DNA of 64,000 nucleotides, taken from contig JAJZQV010000004.1 in assembly GCA_021803025.1 (NCBI GenBank), positions 1 to 64,000 of the forward strand, in the 5' to 3' direction. Below the pieces are notes generated by a model that worked only from the letters and a program-made list of their open reading frames with translations, searched no databases and was not told where the DNA came from. Each line of letters opens with the position of its first letter. Within the stretch, counting starts at the first letter, position 1. Shown here in pieces: positions 35,999-43,974 of this stretch. The position numbers and the translations under genes were made by a program. The DNA comes from Actinomycetes bacterium (GTDB lineage: Bacteria > Actinomycetota > Actinomycetes > Propionibacteriales > Propionibacteriaceae).

Positions 35999-36739
35999 TC
36001 AGGCGGGGTCCTCCCACAGGTGCTTGGACTCCAGGATGCTCTGGTCGACGATCTGGCGAGCCGCCGCGCGGGCGGCGTCCGGCTCGCGCTTCTGGATCGC
36101 CCGCGCCAGCGCCATGTGCCGCTCGAGCGCCTCGTCCACCGGTAGGGGCGGGGTGAGGTGATGACGTACCCGGCCTCGGAGGATCTCGCCCACCGCGGGG
36201 GCGAGGCTCGCGAACATCTCATTGCCTGACGCCTCGAGCACCATCGTGTGGAAGCTCACGTCGAGCTCGATGAAGTCCGAGCCGTCCGTGTGTCCGGCGA
36301 CCCACAGCGATGCCGCCATGCCGACGAGGGCACCCACCGTGGCGTCGTCCCCCCGCGTCGCCGCGAGCGCGGCCGCCTCGGGTTCGAACGCCGCCCGGAG
36401 CTCGGCGAGGGACCTCAGCTGGGCCATCCGGTTCGGCGAGGCGAGACGCCACCGGACGACCTGCGGGTCGAAGACGTTCCACGAGCGCGAGGGCAGGACG
36501 ACCGTCCCGACCCCGCGTGTCGACGACACCAGGCCCATCGACGCGAGAACGCGCAGCACCTCGCGGACGACGGACCGCGAGACACGGTGCGCCTCGGCGA
36601 TCTCGTCGATGGACATGACCTGCCCGGTCGGTGACTGGCCCCCGACGATCTCGATCCCCAGCGCATCCAGAAGCCCTCGGTGCAGGTTCCGCGCTGTACC
36701 AGCCTGCGGCTCGGGATTCGTTATCAACACGTCATACAT
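35999..36739 (-). CDS. GntR/FadR-type regulator of the galactonate locus (DgoR-like)
   Basis: A 246-residue regulator. The winged helix has the GntR signature around IDEIAEAHRVSRSVVREVLR, followed by ASMGLVSSTRGVGTVV. The C-terminal FCD domain carries metal-binding-type positions in FIELDVSFHTMVLEASGN and LERHMALARAI. The order and divergence from an ABC importer plus dgoD, dgoA and dgoK point to a galactonate-responsive repressor like DgoR. It has an N-terminal 15-residue extension before the winged helix. A TGTGTACACA palindrome lies 45 bp upstream of its start, between the two divergent operons. Confidence 0.9.
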   Translation of the reverse strand: MYDVLITNPEPQAGTARNLHRGLLDALGIEIVGGQSPTGQVMSIDEIAEAHRVSRSVVREVLRVLASMGLVSSTRGVGTVVLPSRSWNVFDPQVVRWRLASPNRMAQLRSLAELRAAFEPEAAALAATRGDDATVGALVGMAASLWVAGHTDGSDFIELDVSFHTMVLEASGNEMFASLAPAVGEILRGRVRHHLTPPLPVDEALERHMALARAIQKREPDAARAAARQIVDQSILESKHLWEDPA

Positions 36740-36784
36740 CCTATGCGTCGTTCAGTTCAATTCATCCGGTTTGTAGGTTTACTG

Positions 36785-36794
36785 TGTGTACACA
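36785..36794. promoter_or_regulatory. Candidate GntR operator in the divergent promoter
   Basis: TGTGTACACA is a perfect 10-bp palindrome fitting the GT-N-TAC family operator core. It lies between the start of the regulator (36739) and the solute-binding protein (36864). A nearby repeat of GTTCAGTTCAATTC at 36751 may be a second half-site. Confidence 0.5.
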
Positions 36795-36863
36795 AGGCGG
36801 ACGAACGAGGGTGTTCGGTGCCTGGATCGGCCAAGGAAGGCCGACGACGAGCGGAGGAAATCG

Positions 36864-38171
36864 ATGGCGACAGTGAGCCGACGGACTGTCCTGGTGGCAG
36901 CGGGAGGCCTGGTGGCTGCGGCCGCAGCGGGCTGCAGCGCGAACGGGAGCGGTACGGGAGGTGGCGACTCCGGAGGGTCCACCACGGTCAAGGTCACGAT
37001 GGCCAATCATGTCTGGACCGAGAACGTGAAGAAGGCGATCCCTGACTTCGAGAAGGCCAGCGGCCTGAAGATCGAGATCACGCAGCTCGCTGAGGACCAG
37101 CTGAGCGACCAGTACAACGTCAAGCTCAACGCGGGTACGTCGGAGATCGACGTGATGATGTACCGCCCCCTGCAGGAAGGCCTCCTGTTCGCCCAGAACA
37201 AGTACCTGGCCGACCTGACCTCGAAGGCCAAGGGTGACTCGACGTGGGACCTGTCCGACTTCCAGCCGGCCCCGATCGCGGCGACGACCTACCAGAACAA
37301 GGTGGTCGGCGTCCCGATCATCACCGAGCGAGAGGTCCTCTACTACCGCAAGGACCTCCTCCAGAAGGCCGGCCTCTCCGTCCCCACGACTCTGGACGAG
37401 CTGCAGGCCGCGGCCCAGAAGATCAAGGCGGCCAACCCCGATATCGCCGGCTTCGTAGCGCGCACCGGCAAGTCGCCGGCCGTCACGCAGTTCTCGAGCT
37501 TCCTGTACTCCATGGGGGGCGACTGGGTCGACTCCGCCGGCAAGGCCGCGGTGAACTCCGACGCCGCCAAGAAGGCGTACGCCCTGTACGGCGGCCTCAT
37601 CAAGAACTTCGGGCCTGCCAACGTGTCCACCGACATGAGCTGGCCCGAGGCGATGGCGATCTTCACGCAGGGCAAGGCAGCCTTCTACACCGAGGCCGAC
37701 TCGCTCTACAAGAACGCCACCGACACCGCCAAGTCCAAGGTTGCCGACACCGTCGGGTTCGCGGTCTTCCCCGCCGGTCCGGCCGGCAGCAAGCCGTACA
37801 ACATCCCCTCGTGGGCCCTCGGCGTGAACGACGCCAGCAAGAACCAGGCCAACGCGTGGAAGTTCATCCAGTGGGCGACCAGCAAGGACCAGACGATGGC
37901 CCAGCAGAAGGGCGGCGTCCCCGGCGCCCGCGCCTCGGTCTGGGCGGCGCCTGAAGGTACGTCCACGTACCCGAAGGACCTCGCAGCGGCGATCGCGGCC
38001 AGCACGAAGGGCGGCGTCAACCACGACCGTCCCGTCGTCGCCCAGGTCGTGAAGGCGCGCGAGGCCGTCGGGCAGCCGATCGTCGACGCAGTCAAGGGCA
38101 ACGACCTCAATGCGTCGGTCGAGGCCGCCGCCAAGGCGTTCCAGGCCGTCCTGGACTCCGACAAGAAGTAG
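36864..38171 (+). CDS. Sugar-type ABC transporter solute-binding lipoprotein
   Basis: A 435-residue extracytoplasmic binding protein, starting at ATG 36864 with GGAGG nine bases upstream. The N-terminus has a twin-Arg-like SRRTVLVAAGGLVAAAAAGCS, with lipobox AAGC cleaved before the Cys, so it is lipid-anchored. The mature part follows the family 1 (CUT1) pattern: VTMANHVWTENVKKAIPDFE, NKVVGVPIITEREVLYY, WALGVNDASKN and a helical C-terminus. Two permease genes follow; no ATPase is encoded in the locus, so it must share an ATPase, as CUT1 systems with MsmK often do. The gene order suggests galactonate or a related acid sugar as ligand. Confidence 0.92.
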   Translation: MATVSRRTVLVAAGGLVAAAAAGCSANGSGTGGGDSGGSTTVKVTMANHVWTENVKKAIPDFEKASGLKIEITQLAEDQLSDQYNVKLNAGTSEIDVMMYRPLQEGLLFAQNKYLADLTSKAKGDSTWDLSDFQPAPIAATTYQNKVVGVPIITEREVLYYRKDLLQKAGLSVPTTLDELQAAAQKIKAANPDIAGFVARTGKSPAVTQFSSFLYSMGGDWVDSAGKAAVNSDAAKKAYALYGGLIKNFGPANVSTDMSWPEAMAIFTQGKAAFYTEADSLYKNATDTAKSKVADTVGFAVFPAGPAGSKPYNIPSWALGVNDASKNQANAWKFIQWATSKDQTMAQQKGGVPGARASVWAAPEGTSTYPKDLAAAIAASTKGGVNHDRPVVAQVVKAREAVGQPIVDAVKGNDLNASVEAAAKAFQAVLDSDKK

Positions 38172-38229
38172 TCCGTCCACCCCCCCGAGGGTGAGGCCGT
38201 ACGCGTCCTCACCCCCGGAAGGAGCCGCC

Positions 38230-39153
38230 ATGACTTCTGCCGTGACCGCGCGCGCCGCCCGGCGCGACGCACTCTCCCACTGGGCGGACAGGCACCGTCG
38301 CTGGCTTTTCGCGCTGCCCGCGATGATCTTCATCGTCTGCCTCATGGCGTTTCCCGTCGTCTGGACGGCCTGGCTCTCCTTGACGAACGCCTCCGGCTCG
38401 GTCCGCGCGGACTCGTCGTTCATCGGCCTGAAGAACTACGGCGACATCCTCACCGACACCAAACGCTTCTGGCCCGCTGTCGGCCGGACGCTGTCGTTCA
38501 CCGTGGTGGTCCTGTTCTTCGAGATGCTGCTCGGCCTGGGCATCGCGTTGCTCCTGTGGCGGCCGTTCCGCGGAGAGCGCTGGGTCCGGACGGCCATCCT
38601 CATGCCGCTCGTCGCCACTCCCGTGGCCGTCGGCATGATGTGGCGGCTGATCTTCGACCCGTCGATCGGCCCCGTCAACCGGCTGCTCGTCGCGGTGGGC
38701 ATCCCAGCCCAGCCCTGGCTCGCCGGTGAGTACACCGCTCTGCCGACGACGATGTTCATGGACATCTGGCAGTGGACGCCGATGGTCGCCCTGATCCTGC
38801 TGGCGGGGCTGACGTCCCTGTCCGAGGAGCCTCAGGAGGCAGCTCGGGTCGACGGCGCCACCGGGTGGCAGACCCTGCGGTTCATCACACTGCCCATGCT
38901 GCGGCCCACGCTCGTCGTGGCCCTGCTACTGCGCGGCATCGACGCCCTCAAGACGTTCGACATCCTCATCGCCGCCAAGGGCAAGGGCGGTGGCTCGTTC
39001 AACGAGGTCGAGACGCTGAACCTCTACGCGTACGGACTCTCGTTCGACTACAACGAGTTCGCTCGCAGCTCGACCGTCCTGATCCTGTTCTTCGTGATCA
39101 TCGTCGTCTGCATCTTCCTGCTGACCCGCAAGCGGGGGGAGTCCGGCGCATGA
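38230..39153 (+). CDS. ABC transporter permease, CUT1 subunit 1
   Basis: A 307-residue membrane protein with six helices and the EAA loop EEPQEAARVDGATGWQTLRF for docking the ATPase. Start ATG 38230 is preceded by GGAAGGAG. A hydrophilic N-terminal extension of about 25 residues precedes the first helix. The gene's end overlaps the next permease (ATGA at 39150-39153). Confidence 0.92.
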   Translation: MTSAVTARAARRDALSHWADRHRRWLFALPAMIFIVCLMAFPVVWTAWLSLTNASGSVRADSSFIGLKNYGDILTDTKRFWPAVGRTLSFTVVVLFFEMLLGLGIALLLWRPFRGERWVRTAILMPLVATPVAVGMMWRLIFDPSIGPVNRLLVAVGIPAQPWLAGEYTALPTTMFMDIWQWTPMVALILLAGLTSLSEEPQEAARVDGATGWQTLRFITLPMLRPTLVVALLLRGIDALKTFDILIAAKGKGGGSFNEVETLNLYAYGLSFDYNEFARSSTVLILFFVIIVVCIFLLTRKRGESGA

Positions 39154-39965
39154 TCCAGTCACCGCGGTACAAGGTCTTCCGGGTCGCGATGCTGGTTCTC
39201 GTCGTCCTGTTCCTCCTCCTCCCGATCGTCTGGATGCTGCTGGCCGCGTTCAAGACGAACGTGGACATCTACGACGCGGCGAAGACGATCGTGTTCACCC
39301 CGACTCTGCAGAACTTCACCAAGGTCTTCGCGCAGGGCAACTTCGGCGCCTACATCATCAACTCCGCCGAGGTGGCGGTCGCCGCCACCGGGGCCTCCCT
39401 CGTACTCGGCGTTCCGGCGGCCTTCGCAATGAGCCGGTTCGTCATGAACAAGTCGGCCCTGGTCGTGCTCATGGCCCGCGTGATCCCGGGCATCTCGCTG
39501 CTGGTCCCCTGGTACTACATCTTCAGCAACCTGCGGCTCGTGGGCTCGCTGTGGGTCCTGGTCCTGTCGCACATGTTCGTGTCGCTGCCGCTCATCGTCT
39601 ACATCATGATGGGTTTCTTCGACGGCCTTCCGTTGGAGATCGAGGAGTCCGGCCTCGTCGACGGGCTCACCCACATCGGCGCGTTCTGGCACCTCATGCT
39701 GCCGCTCAGCCGCTCAGGCATGGCCACCGCCGGCGTCCTGAGCTTCATCTTCAGCTGGAACAACTTCATGTTCGCCCTCGTCCTGTCAGGATCGAGCACG
39801 AAGACGCTGCCGGTGGCGATCTACGACTTCATCGGCTACGCCGCGATCGACTGGGGCGCCCTCATGGCGGCGTCCACCGTCGTGACGGTGCCGATCATGG
39901 CGATCGCCCTGTTCACCCAGCGATACATCGTCGCGGGTCTGACCGCAGGTGCGACGAAGGGATAG
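39150..39965 (+). CDS. ABC transporter permease, CUT1 subunit 2
   Basis: A 271-residue permease with six helices and the EAA loop EIEESGLVDGLTHIGAFWHL. The start ATG overlaps the previous stop. It closes the importer; dgoD starts two bases after its stop. Confidence 0.92.
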   Translation: MIQSPRYKVFRVAMLVLVVLFLLLPIVWMLLAAFKTNVDIYDAAKTIVFTPTLQNFTKVFAQGNFGAYIINSAEVAVAATGASLVLGVPAAFAMSRFVMNKSALVVLMARVIPGISLLVPWYYIFSNLRLVGSLWVLVLSHMFVSLPLIVYIMMGFFDGLPLEIEESGLVDGLTHIGAFWHLMLPLSRSGMATAGVLSFIFSWNNFMFALVLSGSSTKTLPVAIYDFIGYAAIDWGALMAASTVVTVPIMAIALFTQRYIVAGLTAGATKG

Positions 39966-39967
39966 GC

Positions 39968-41116
39968 ATGGAGACGATCACGCGGGTCGAGACCTTCCTC
40001 GTCCCGCCGCGCTGGCTGTTCGTACGGGTCGAGACGTCGGGCGGCCTTGTCGGGTGGGGCGAGGCCTCGTGCGAGGGGCGCTCCGAGACCGTCCGTACGG
40101 CCGTTCACCAGCTCGCCGAGTACCTCATCGGCCAGGACCCGTTCCGGATCGAGGACCACTGGCAGGTGATGTCGAAGGGGTCGTTCTACCGGCACGGCGT
40201 CATCCTGTCCAGCGCGGTCGCCGGGCTCGACCAGGCGCTGTGGGACCTGCTCGGCAAGTCGGTAGGCCTGCCGGTCCACGCGCTGCTGGGCGGGCACGTA
40301 CGGGACCGGGTACGCGTGTACTGCTGGGTGGGTGGTGACGAGCCGGCCGAGGTCGCGGACCAGATCTCCCAGGTTGTCGAGGAGGGCATGACCGCGGTCA
40401 AGATGAACGCGTCGGGACGGATGAAGCCCCTGGGCACCCCCGGTTCGCTGCAGGGCGTGTACGACCGCGTGGCGGCGGCCCGCGAGGTGCTCGGGCCGGA
40501 GCGGGACGTGGCCGTGGACCTCCATGGCCGCTTCACCCTCGGCACGGCCCGTCGGCTTGCCCACCTGCTGGAGCCGCTCTCGCCGTTCTTCCTCGAGGAG
40601 CCGGTCACGCCCGAGAACAGCCATCTCATCGGTCAGGTGGTGTCCTCCACCACTATCCCCGTGTCGACCGGCGAGCGCCTGTACACGCGGCAGGAGTTCC
40701 TGCCCGTGCTGCAGGCGGGGATCGCGGTCGCCCAGCCGGACCTGTCCCATGCGGGCGGCATCAGCGAGGTGCGGCGCATCGCGTCGCTGTGCGAGACGTT
40801 CGACGTGTCCCTCGCCCCCCACTGCCCGCTGGGCCCGATGGCCCTCGCCTCCTGCCTCCAGGTGGCGTTCGCGACGCCGAACCACCTCATCCAGGAGCAG
40901 AGCATCGGCATCCACTACAACGAGGACGCCGAGGTCCTCGACTACATGGTCGACCCCGAGCCCTTCCGGTTCGTCGACGGCCACGTCGAGCGTTTCACCG
41001 GTCCCGGCCTCGGCATCGAGGTGGACGAGGCGAGGGTCCGCGAGGCGGACCGCCGAGGACACGCCTGGCGCAACCCCGTGTGGCGTCACGACGACGGAGG
41101 CTTCGCGGAATGGTGA
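39968..41116 (+). CDS. dgoD: D-galactonate dehydratase
   Basis: Enolase-superfamily enzyme of 382 residues that converts D-galactonate to 2-keto-3-deoxy-D-galactonate. It matches the E. coli enzyme across its length: IGQDPFRIEDHWQVM, an FYRHG loop, ISSAVAGLDQALWDL-like barrel entry, the metal-ligand positions VDLHGRF, FLEEPV and TGERLYTR, then QPDLSHAGGI and LAPHCPLGPMALA with the catalytic His, and the family C-terminus WRNPVWRHDDGGFAEW. The start ATG 39968 lies two bases after the permease stop. The end overlaps the aldolase gene by seven bases. Confidence 0.95.
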   Translation: METITRVETFLVPPRWLFVRVETSGGLVGWGEASCEGRSETVRTAVHQLAEYLIGQDPFRIEDHWQVMSKGSFYRHGVILSSAVAGLDQALWDLLGKSVGLPVHALLGGHVRDRVRVYCWVGGDEPAEVADQISQVVEEGMTAVKMNASGRMKPLGTPGSLQGVYDRVAAAREVLGPERDVAVDLHGRFTLGTARRLAHLLEPLSPFFLEEPVTPENSHLIGQVVSSTTIPVSTGERLYTRQEFLPVLQAGIAVAQPDLSHAGGISEVRRIASLCETFDVSLAPHCPLGPMALASCLQVAFATPNHLIQEQSIGIHYNEDAEVLDYMVDPEPFRFVDGHVERFTGPGLGIEVDEARVREADRRGHAWRNPVWRHDDGGFAEW

Positions 41117-41739
41117 GCCTCCTCGACGCCCTGCGTGCCCACAGGATCCTGGGCATCGTGCGCGGCTCCTCGCCGGAGGCCGCCGAGACGGCGGCGCTGG
41201 CGCTCCTCGAGGAGGGAGTCGGTCTCGTCGAGGTGTCGCTCACGACGCCTGAGGCCGTACGGGTGATCGCGCGCCTGGTGGCCGCTGCGCCCGCGGGCTG
41301 CCTTGTCGGAGCGGGGACGGTCGTCACGGACGCGGAGGCGGAGGCCGTCGCCGAGGCCGGCGCGGTCTTCGCTGTGAGCCCCGGGATCACGTCGGGGATC
41401 AGGCGTGCCGCTGCGCTGGGCCTGCCGGTGGCGCCGGGGGCGTACACCCCCTCGGAGGTGTACGCGGCCCTCGACCTCGGCGCTGAGGCCGTGAAGCTCT
41501 TCCCAGCCTCGGCGGGTGGCCCGGCGTACCTCAAGGCCCTCCTTCAGCCGATGCCGACTGTGCCGTTCGTCCCCGTCGGCGGCGTGGGTCTCGAGGAGGC
41601 CCGGGCCTACCTCGCGGGCGGCGCCGTGGCTGTGGGCGTCGGCTCGCCCCTGGTCGGTGACGCCGCATCGGGCGGGGACCTCTCGGCCCTGCGGCGGCGC
41701 GCGGCCGACTTCGCTGCCGTCGCTCGGGAGTTCGCGTGA
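41110..41739 (+). CDS. dgoA: 2-dehydro-3-deoxy-6-phosphogalactonate aldolase
   Basis: Class I aldolase of 209 residues (Eda/DgoA family) that splits 2-keto-3-deoxy-6-phosphogalactonate into pyruvate and glyceraldehyde 3-phosphate. Motifs: GIVRGSSPE, EVSLTTPEAV (Glu), GAGTV, VSPGITSGI, and the Schiff-base lysine in AVKLFPAS, followed by PVGGV. It is overlapped at both ends by dgoD and the kinase gene, so the three form one tightly coupled unit. Confidence 0.94.
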   Translation: MVSLLDALRAHRILGIVRGSSPEAAETAALALLEEGVGLVEVSLTTPEAVRVIARLVAAAPAGCLVGAGTVVTDAEAEAVAEAGAVFAVSPGITSGIRRAAALGLPVAPGAYTPSEVYAALDLGAEAVKLFPASAGGPAYLKALLQPMPTVPFVPVGGVGLEEARAYLAGGAVAVGVGSPLVGDAASGGDLSALRRRAADFAAVAREFA

Positions 41740-42611
41740 TCGACGTCCTCACGCTCGGTGAGGCGCTCGTCTCGTTTCGTACCGCAGGACCTCTCGTCGG
41801 CACCTGGGGCGCGGAGGCTCACGTGGCCGGCGCCGAGTCGAACGTCGCCATCGGGCTGGCCCGGCTCGGCCACCGGTCGGCCTGGGTCGGCTGCGTGAGC
41901 GACGACGACCTGGGCACGTGGGTCACCGGCACGCTGGCTGCCGAAGGGGTGGACACCCGGTTCGTACGCAGGGTGCCGGACGCCTCCGCCGGCGCGATGG
42001 TGCTCGTCGACCCGAGGGACCATGCGCGGCGGGTCACGTACCTGCGGCGCGGGTCGGCGGGCTCGCGCCTGACGCCGTCCGACGCGCTCGGCGCTCTCGA
42101 CGAGGGCGTCAGGTGGGTGCACCTGACCGGCATCACACCCGCCCTGTCGGAGTCTGCGCGCGACGCGTGGGTGGCGCTCGCCCGCGAGGCGAAGGCACGC
42201 TCGGTGCGGGTCTGCCTCGACGTGAACTTCCGTCCCGCCCTCTGGTCCCGCGCCGAGGCCGCACGTGCGCTCGCTCCGGTGCGGGGGCTGGTCGACCTCC
42301 TCGTGGCATCGGAGGACGAGGTGGACCTGGTCGACGCCCCGGACGTCCCGCTCGTGGTCGTCAAGCAGGGGAGCGAGGGTGCGACGCTGGTCGGCTCCCA
42401 GGGACGAGTCGACGTGCCGGCCGAGCCGGTGCCCGTCATCGACGTCATCGGCGCGGGCGACGCCCTGTGTGCAGGCCTGCTCTCCGGCCTGCTCGACGAC
42501 CTCGACCCGCTGGCCGCCCTGCGGCGCGGGACCTGGGTGGCCGGGCGCTGCGTCGCGTCAGCGGGCGACTGGGAGGGTCTGCCCAGCCGGGCCGAGCTCC
42601 CACCGACCTGA
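41736..42611 (+). CDS. dgoK: PfkB-family 2-keto-3-deoxygalactonate/gluconate kinase
   Basis: A 291-residue ribokinase-like sugar kinase. The start is GTG 41736, overlapping the aldolase stop. It begins LTLGEALVSF, has the substrate loop GAESNVAIGLARLG, RVTYLRRGSAGS, and the PfkB signature DVIGAGDALCAGL with the catalytic Asp. E. coli DgoK is a different fold (kinase of the hexokinase/actin type), so this is a non-orthologous replacement of the same step, as in KdgK. The role follows from its position behind dgoD and dgoA. Confidence 0.9.
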   Translation: MIDVLTLGEALVSFRTAGPLVGTWGAEAHVAGAESNVAIGLARLGHRSAWVGCVSDDDLGTWVTGTLAAEGVDTRFVRRVPDASAGAMVLVDPRDHARRVTYLRRGSAGSRLTPSDALGALDEGVRWVHLTGITPALSESARDAWVALAREAKARSVRVCLDVNFRPALWSRAEAARALAPVRGLVDLLVASEDEVDLVDAPDVPLVVVKQGSEGATLVGSQGRVDVPAEPVPVIDVIGAGDALCAGLLSGLLDDLDPLAALRRGTWVAGRCVASAGDWEGLPSRAELPPT

Positions 42612-42635
42612 GCCCCTTTCACCCCAAGAACCCCT

Positions 42636-42660
42636 CGGGACGGCATCGGGCACCGTCCCG
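42636..42660 (+). terminator. Hairpin at the end of the galactonate operon
   Basis: CGGGACGG and CCGTCCCG pair over a nine-base loop, 25 bp after the kinase stop. No T-tract follows. Confidence 0.55.
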
Positions 42661-42830
42661 GGGCCGGGGTCAGACGGCCGCCTGCGTACGGACGCGACGT
42701 CCGTTCGCGGAGACGTCCACGACCACGGCAGGGGACCCTAACTCGGCCTTGCGGACTCGGGCAAGGGCTTTCCCGATCCTTATCAGGGGTTGTCCGGCGC
42801 CCGCGAAACCCCTACCCGGCGGCAAACCCC

Positions 42831-43691
42831 CTAGTCGAGGTCGAGTCGGGCGACGACGGAGAAGTCGTCGTCGCCGTGGCCGGTCTGCTGGGCGACGAGC
42901 AGAGCCTGGGCTGCGGCAGTCAGCGCCGGGAGCGGCCGGGTGGTGGTGTGGAGCATCAGCCCGGTGTCCTTGAGCAGGAGATCGGCGGAGAACTGGGTGT
43001 CGCTGAAGTCGCCCGTACGGAGGTTGTCGCCCTTCATGGCGGCGATGGCGCCCAGCCCGGTGCCCTTGAGCGTCGAGAGGACCTGCTCCACGTCGAGGCC
43101 GCCAGCCTTGCCGAGCCGTACGGCCTCGACGAGACCCTGGTACGAGACCGCCAGGGCGAGGTTGGCCACAAGCTTTCCGGTGGCCGCCGCTGCCGCCGTC
43201 GGCAGCACCTGGAGCCGCTGGGGGTCGGCCCACAACGACACGTACTCCAGGACGCGGTCCGCACTGGGTCCACCGACCAGGACGCCGAGGGCGTGCTTGG
43301 CTGCCGGGCCGAGGGACCCGATGACGGGTGAGTGCACGTACGCGATCCCGTGCTCGTCGGCCCACGTCGCGAACTCGTCCGCGTCGGCCGGAGCCACGGT
43401 CGTGATGTCGACCCACACCGTGCCCGGGGCCAGATCCAGCCCCCCGAGTACGACCTCGCGCACGGCGGGCGGCCCGAACAGGGCGGTGAACACGATGCTG
43501 GCGCCGGCGACCGCATCCTGCGCGGAGGCGGCTGCGGACGCGCCACGGGAGACGAGGTCGGCCTCCGGGCCCGCGGAACGGTTCCAGACGGCGACGTCAT
43601 GACCGGCCTCAAGGAGGTGACCCGCGAGGATCCGGCCCATCCGCCCGAGCCCCAGGAACGCGACCGGCTCGCGGCTGTCGGCTGTACCCAT
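42831..43691 (-). CDS. NAD(P)-binding beta-hydroxyacid dehydrogenase-like protein
   Basis: A 286-residue enzyme starting at ATG 43691 behind GAGAGGAAG. The Rossmann motif FLGLGRMGRILAGHL opens the NAD-binding domain, followed by VWNRS. The substrate-binding helix normally contains DAPVSGG-like sequence; here it reads VHSPVIGSLGPA, and the catalytic lysine region is GKLVANLALAV. This is the 6-phosphogluconate/3-hydroxyisobutyrate dehydrogenase superfamily, including tartronate-semialdehyde reductase and imine reductases. The altered substrate loop fits the imine-reductase-like subgroup as well as a hydroxyacid dehydrogenase. It is convergent with the galactonate operon and may share its physiology. 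Confidence 0.85.
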   Translation of the reverse strand: MGTADSREPVAFLGLGRMGRILAGHLLEAGHDVAVWNRSAGPEADLVSRGASAAASAQDAVAGASIVFTALFGPPAVREVVLGGLDLAPGTVWVDITTVAPADADEFATWADEHGIAYVHSPVIGSLGPAAKHALGVLVGGPSADRVLEYVSLWADPQRLQVLPTAAAAATGKLVANLALAVSYQGLVEAVRLGKAGGLDVEQVLSTLKGTGLGAIAAMKGDNLRTGDFSDTQFSADLLLKDTGLMLHTTTRPLPALTAAAQALLVAQQTGHGDDDFSVVARLDLD

Positions 43692-43974
43692 GACGTCTTC
43701 CTCTCGTCGACCATCCCGGGTTTCCGTTCTACCCCCCGGGCGCCGGTCCTGGCAAAAGACCGCCACGCTGTTCGGGCGTGGCTCCCCAGTCAGGCGCGTT
43801 CACGCCTCCCGATGTTGGGAGGCACTGCCAGTACCGGGCTCGGATGTGCCTCCCGCCCGTACGGGAGACGGCGTCGACAACCAGCCCCTCGCTGACGAGC
43901 CGGCCTTGGTGCAGGCCGACCTCTCGGCAGTGTCGCGCTGACCGCCGGGTCCCCGCTGTCGCGTGCCGGACGGC
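43692..43974. other. Intergenic stretch
   Basis: Spans the upstream region of the dehydrogenase and the end of the malic enzyme gene. One small inverted GGCGTTCACGCC element near 43793 is visible; no gene is supported. Confidence 0.4.
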
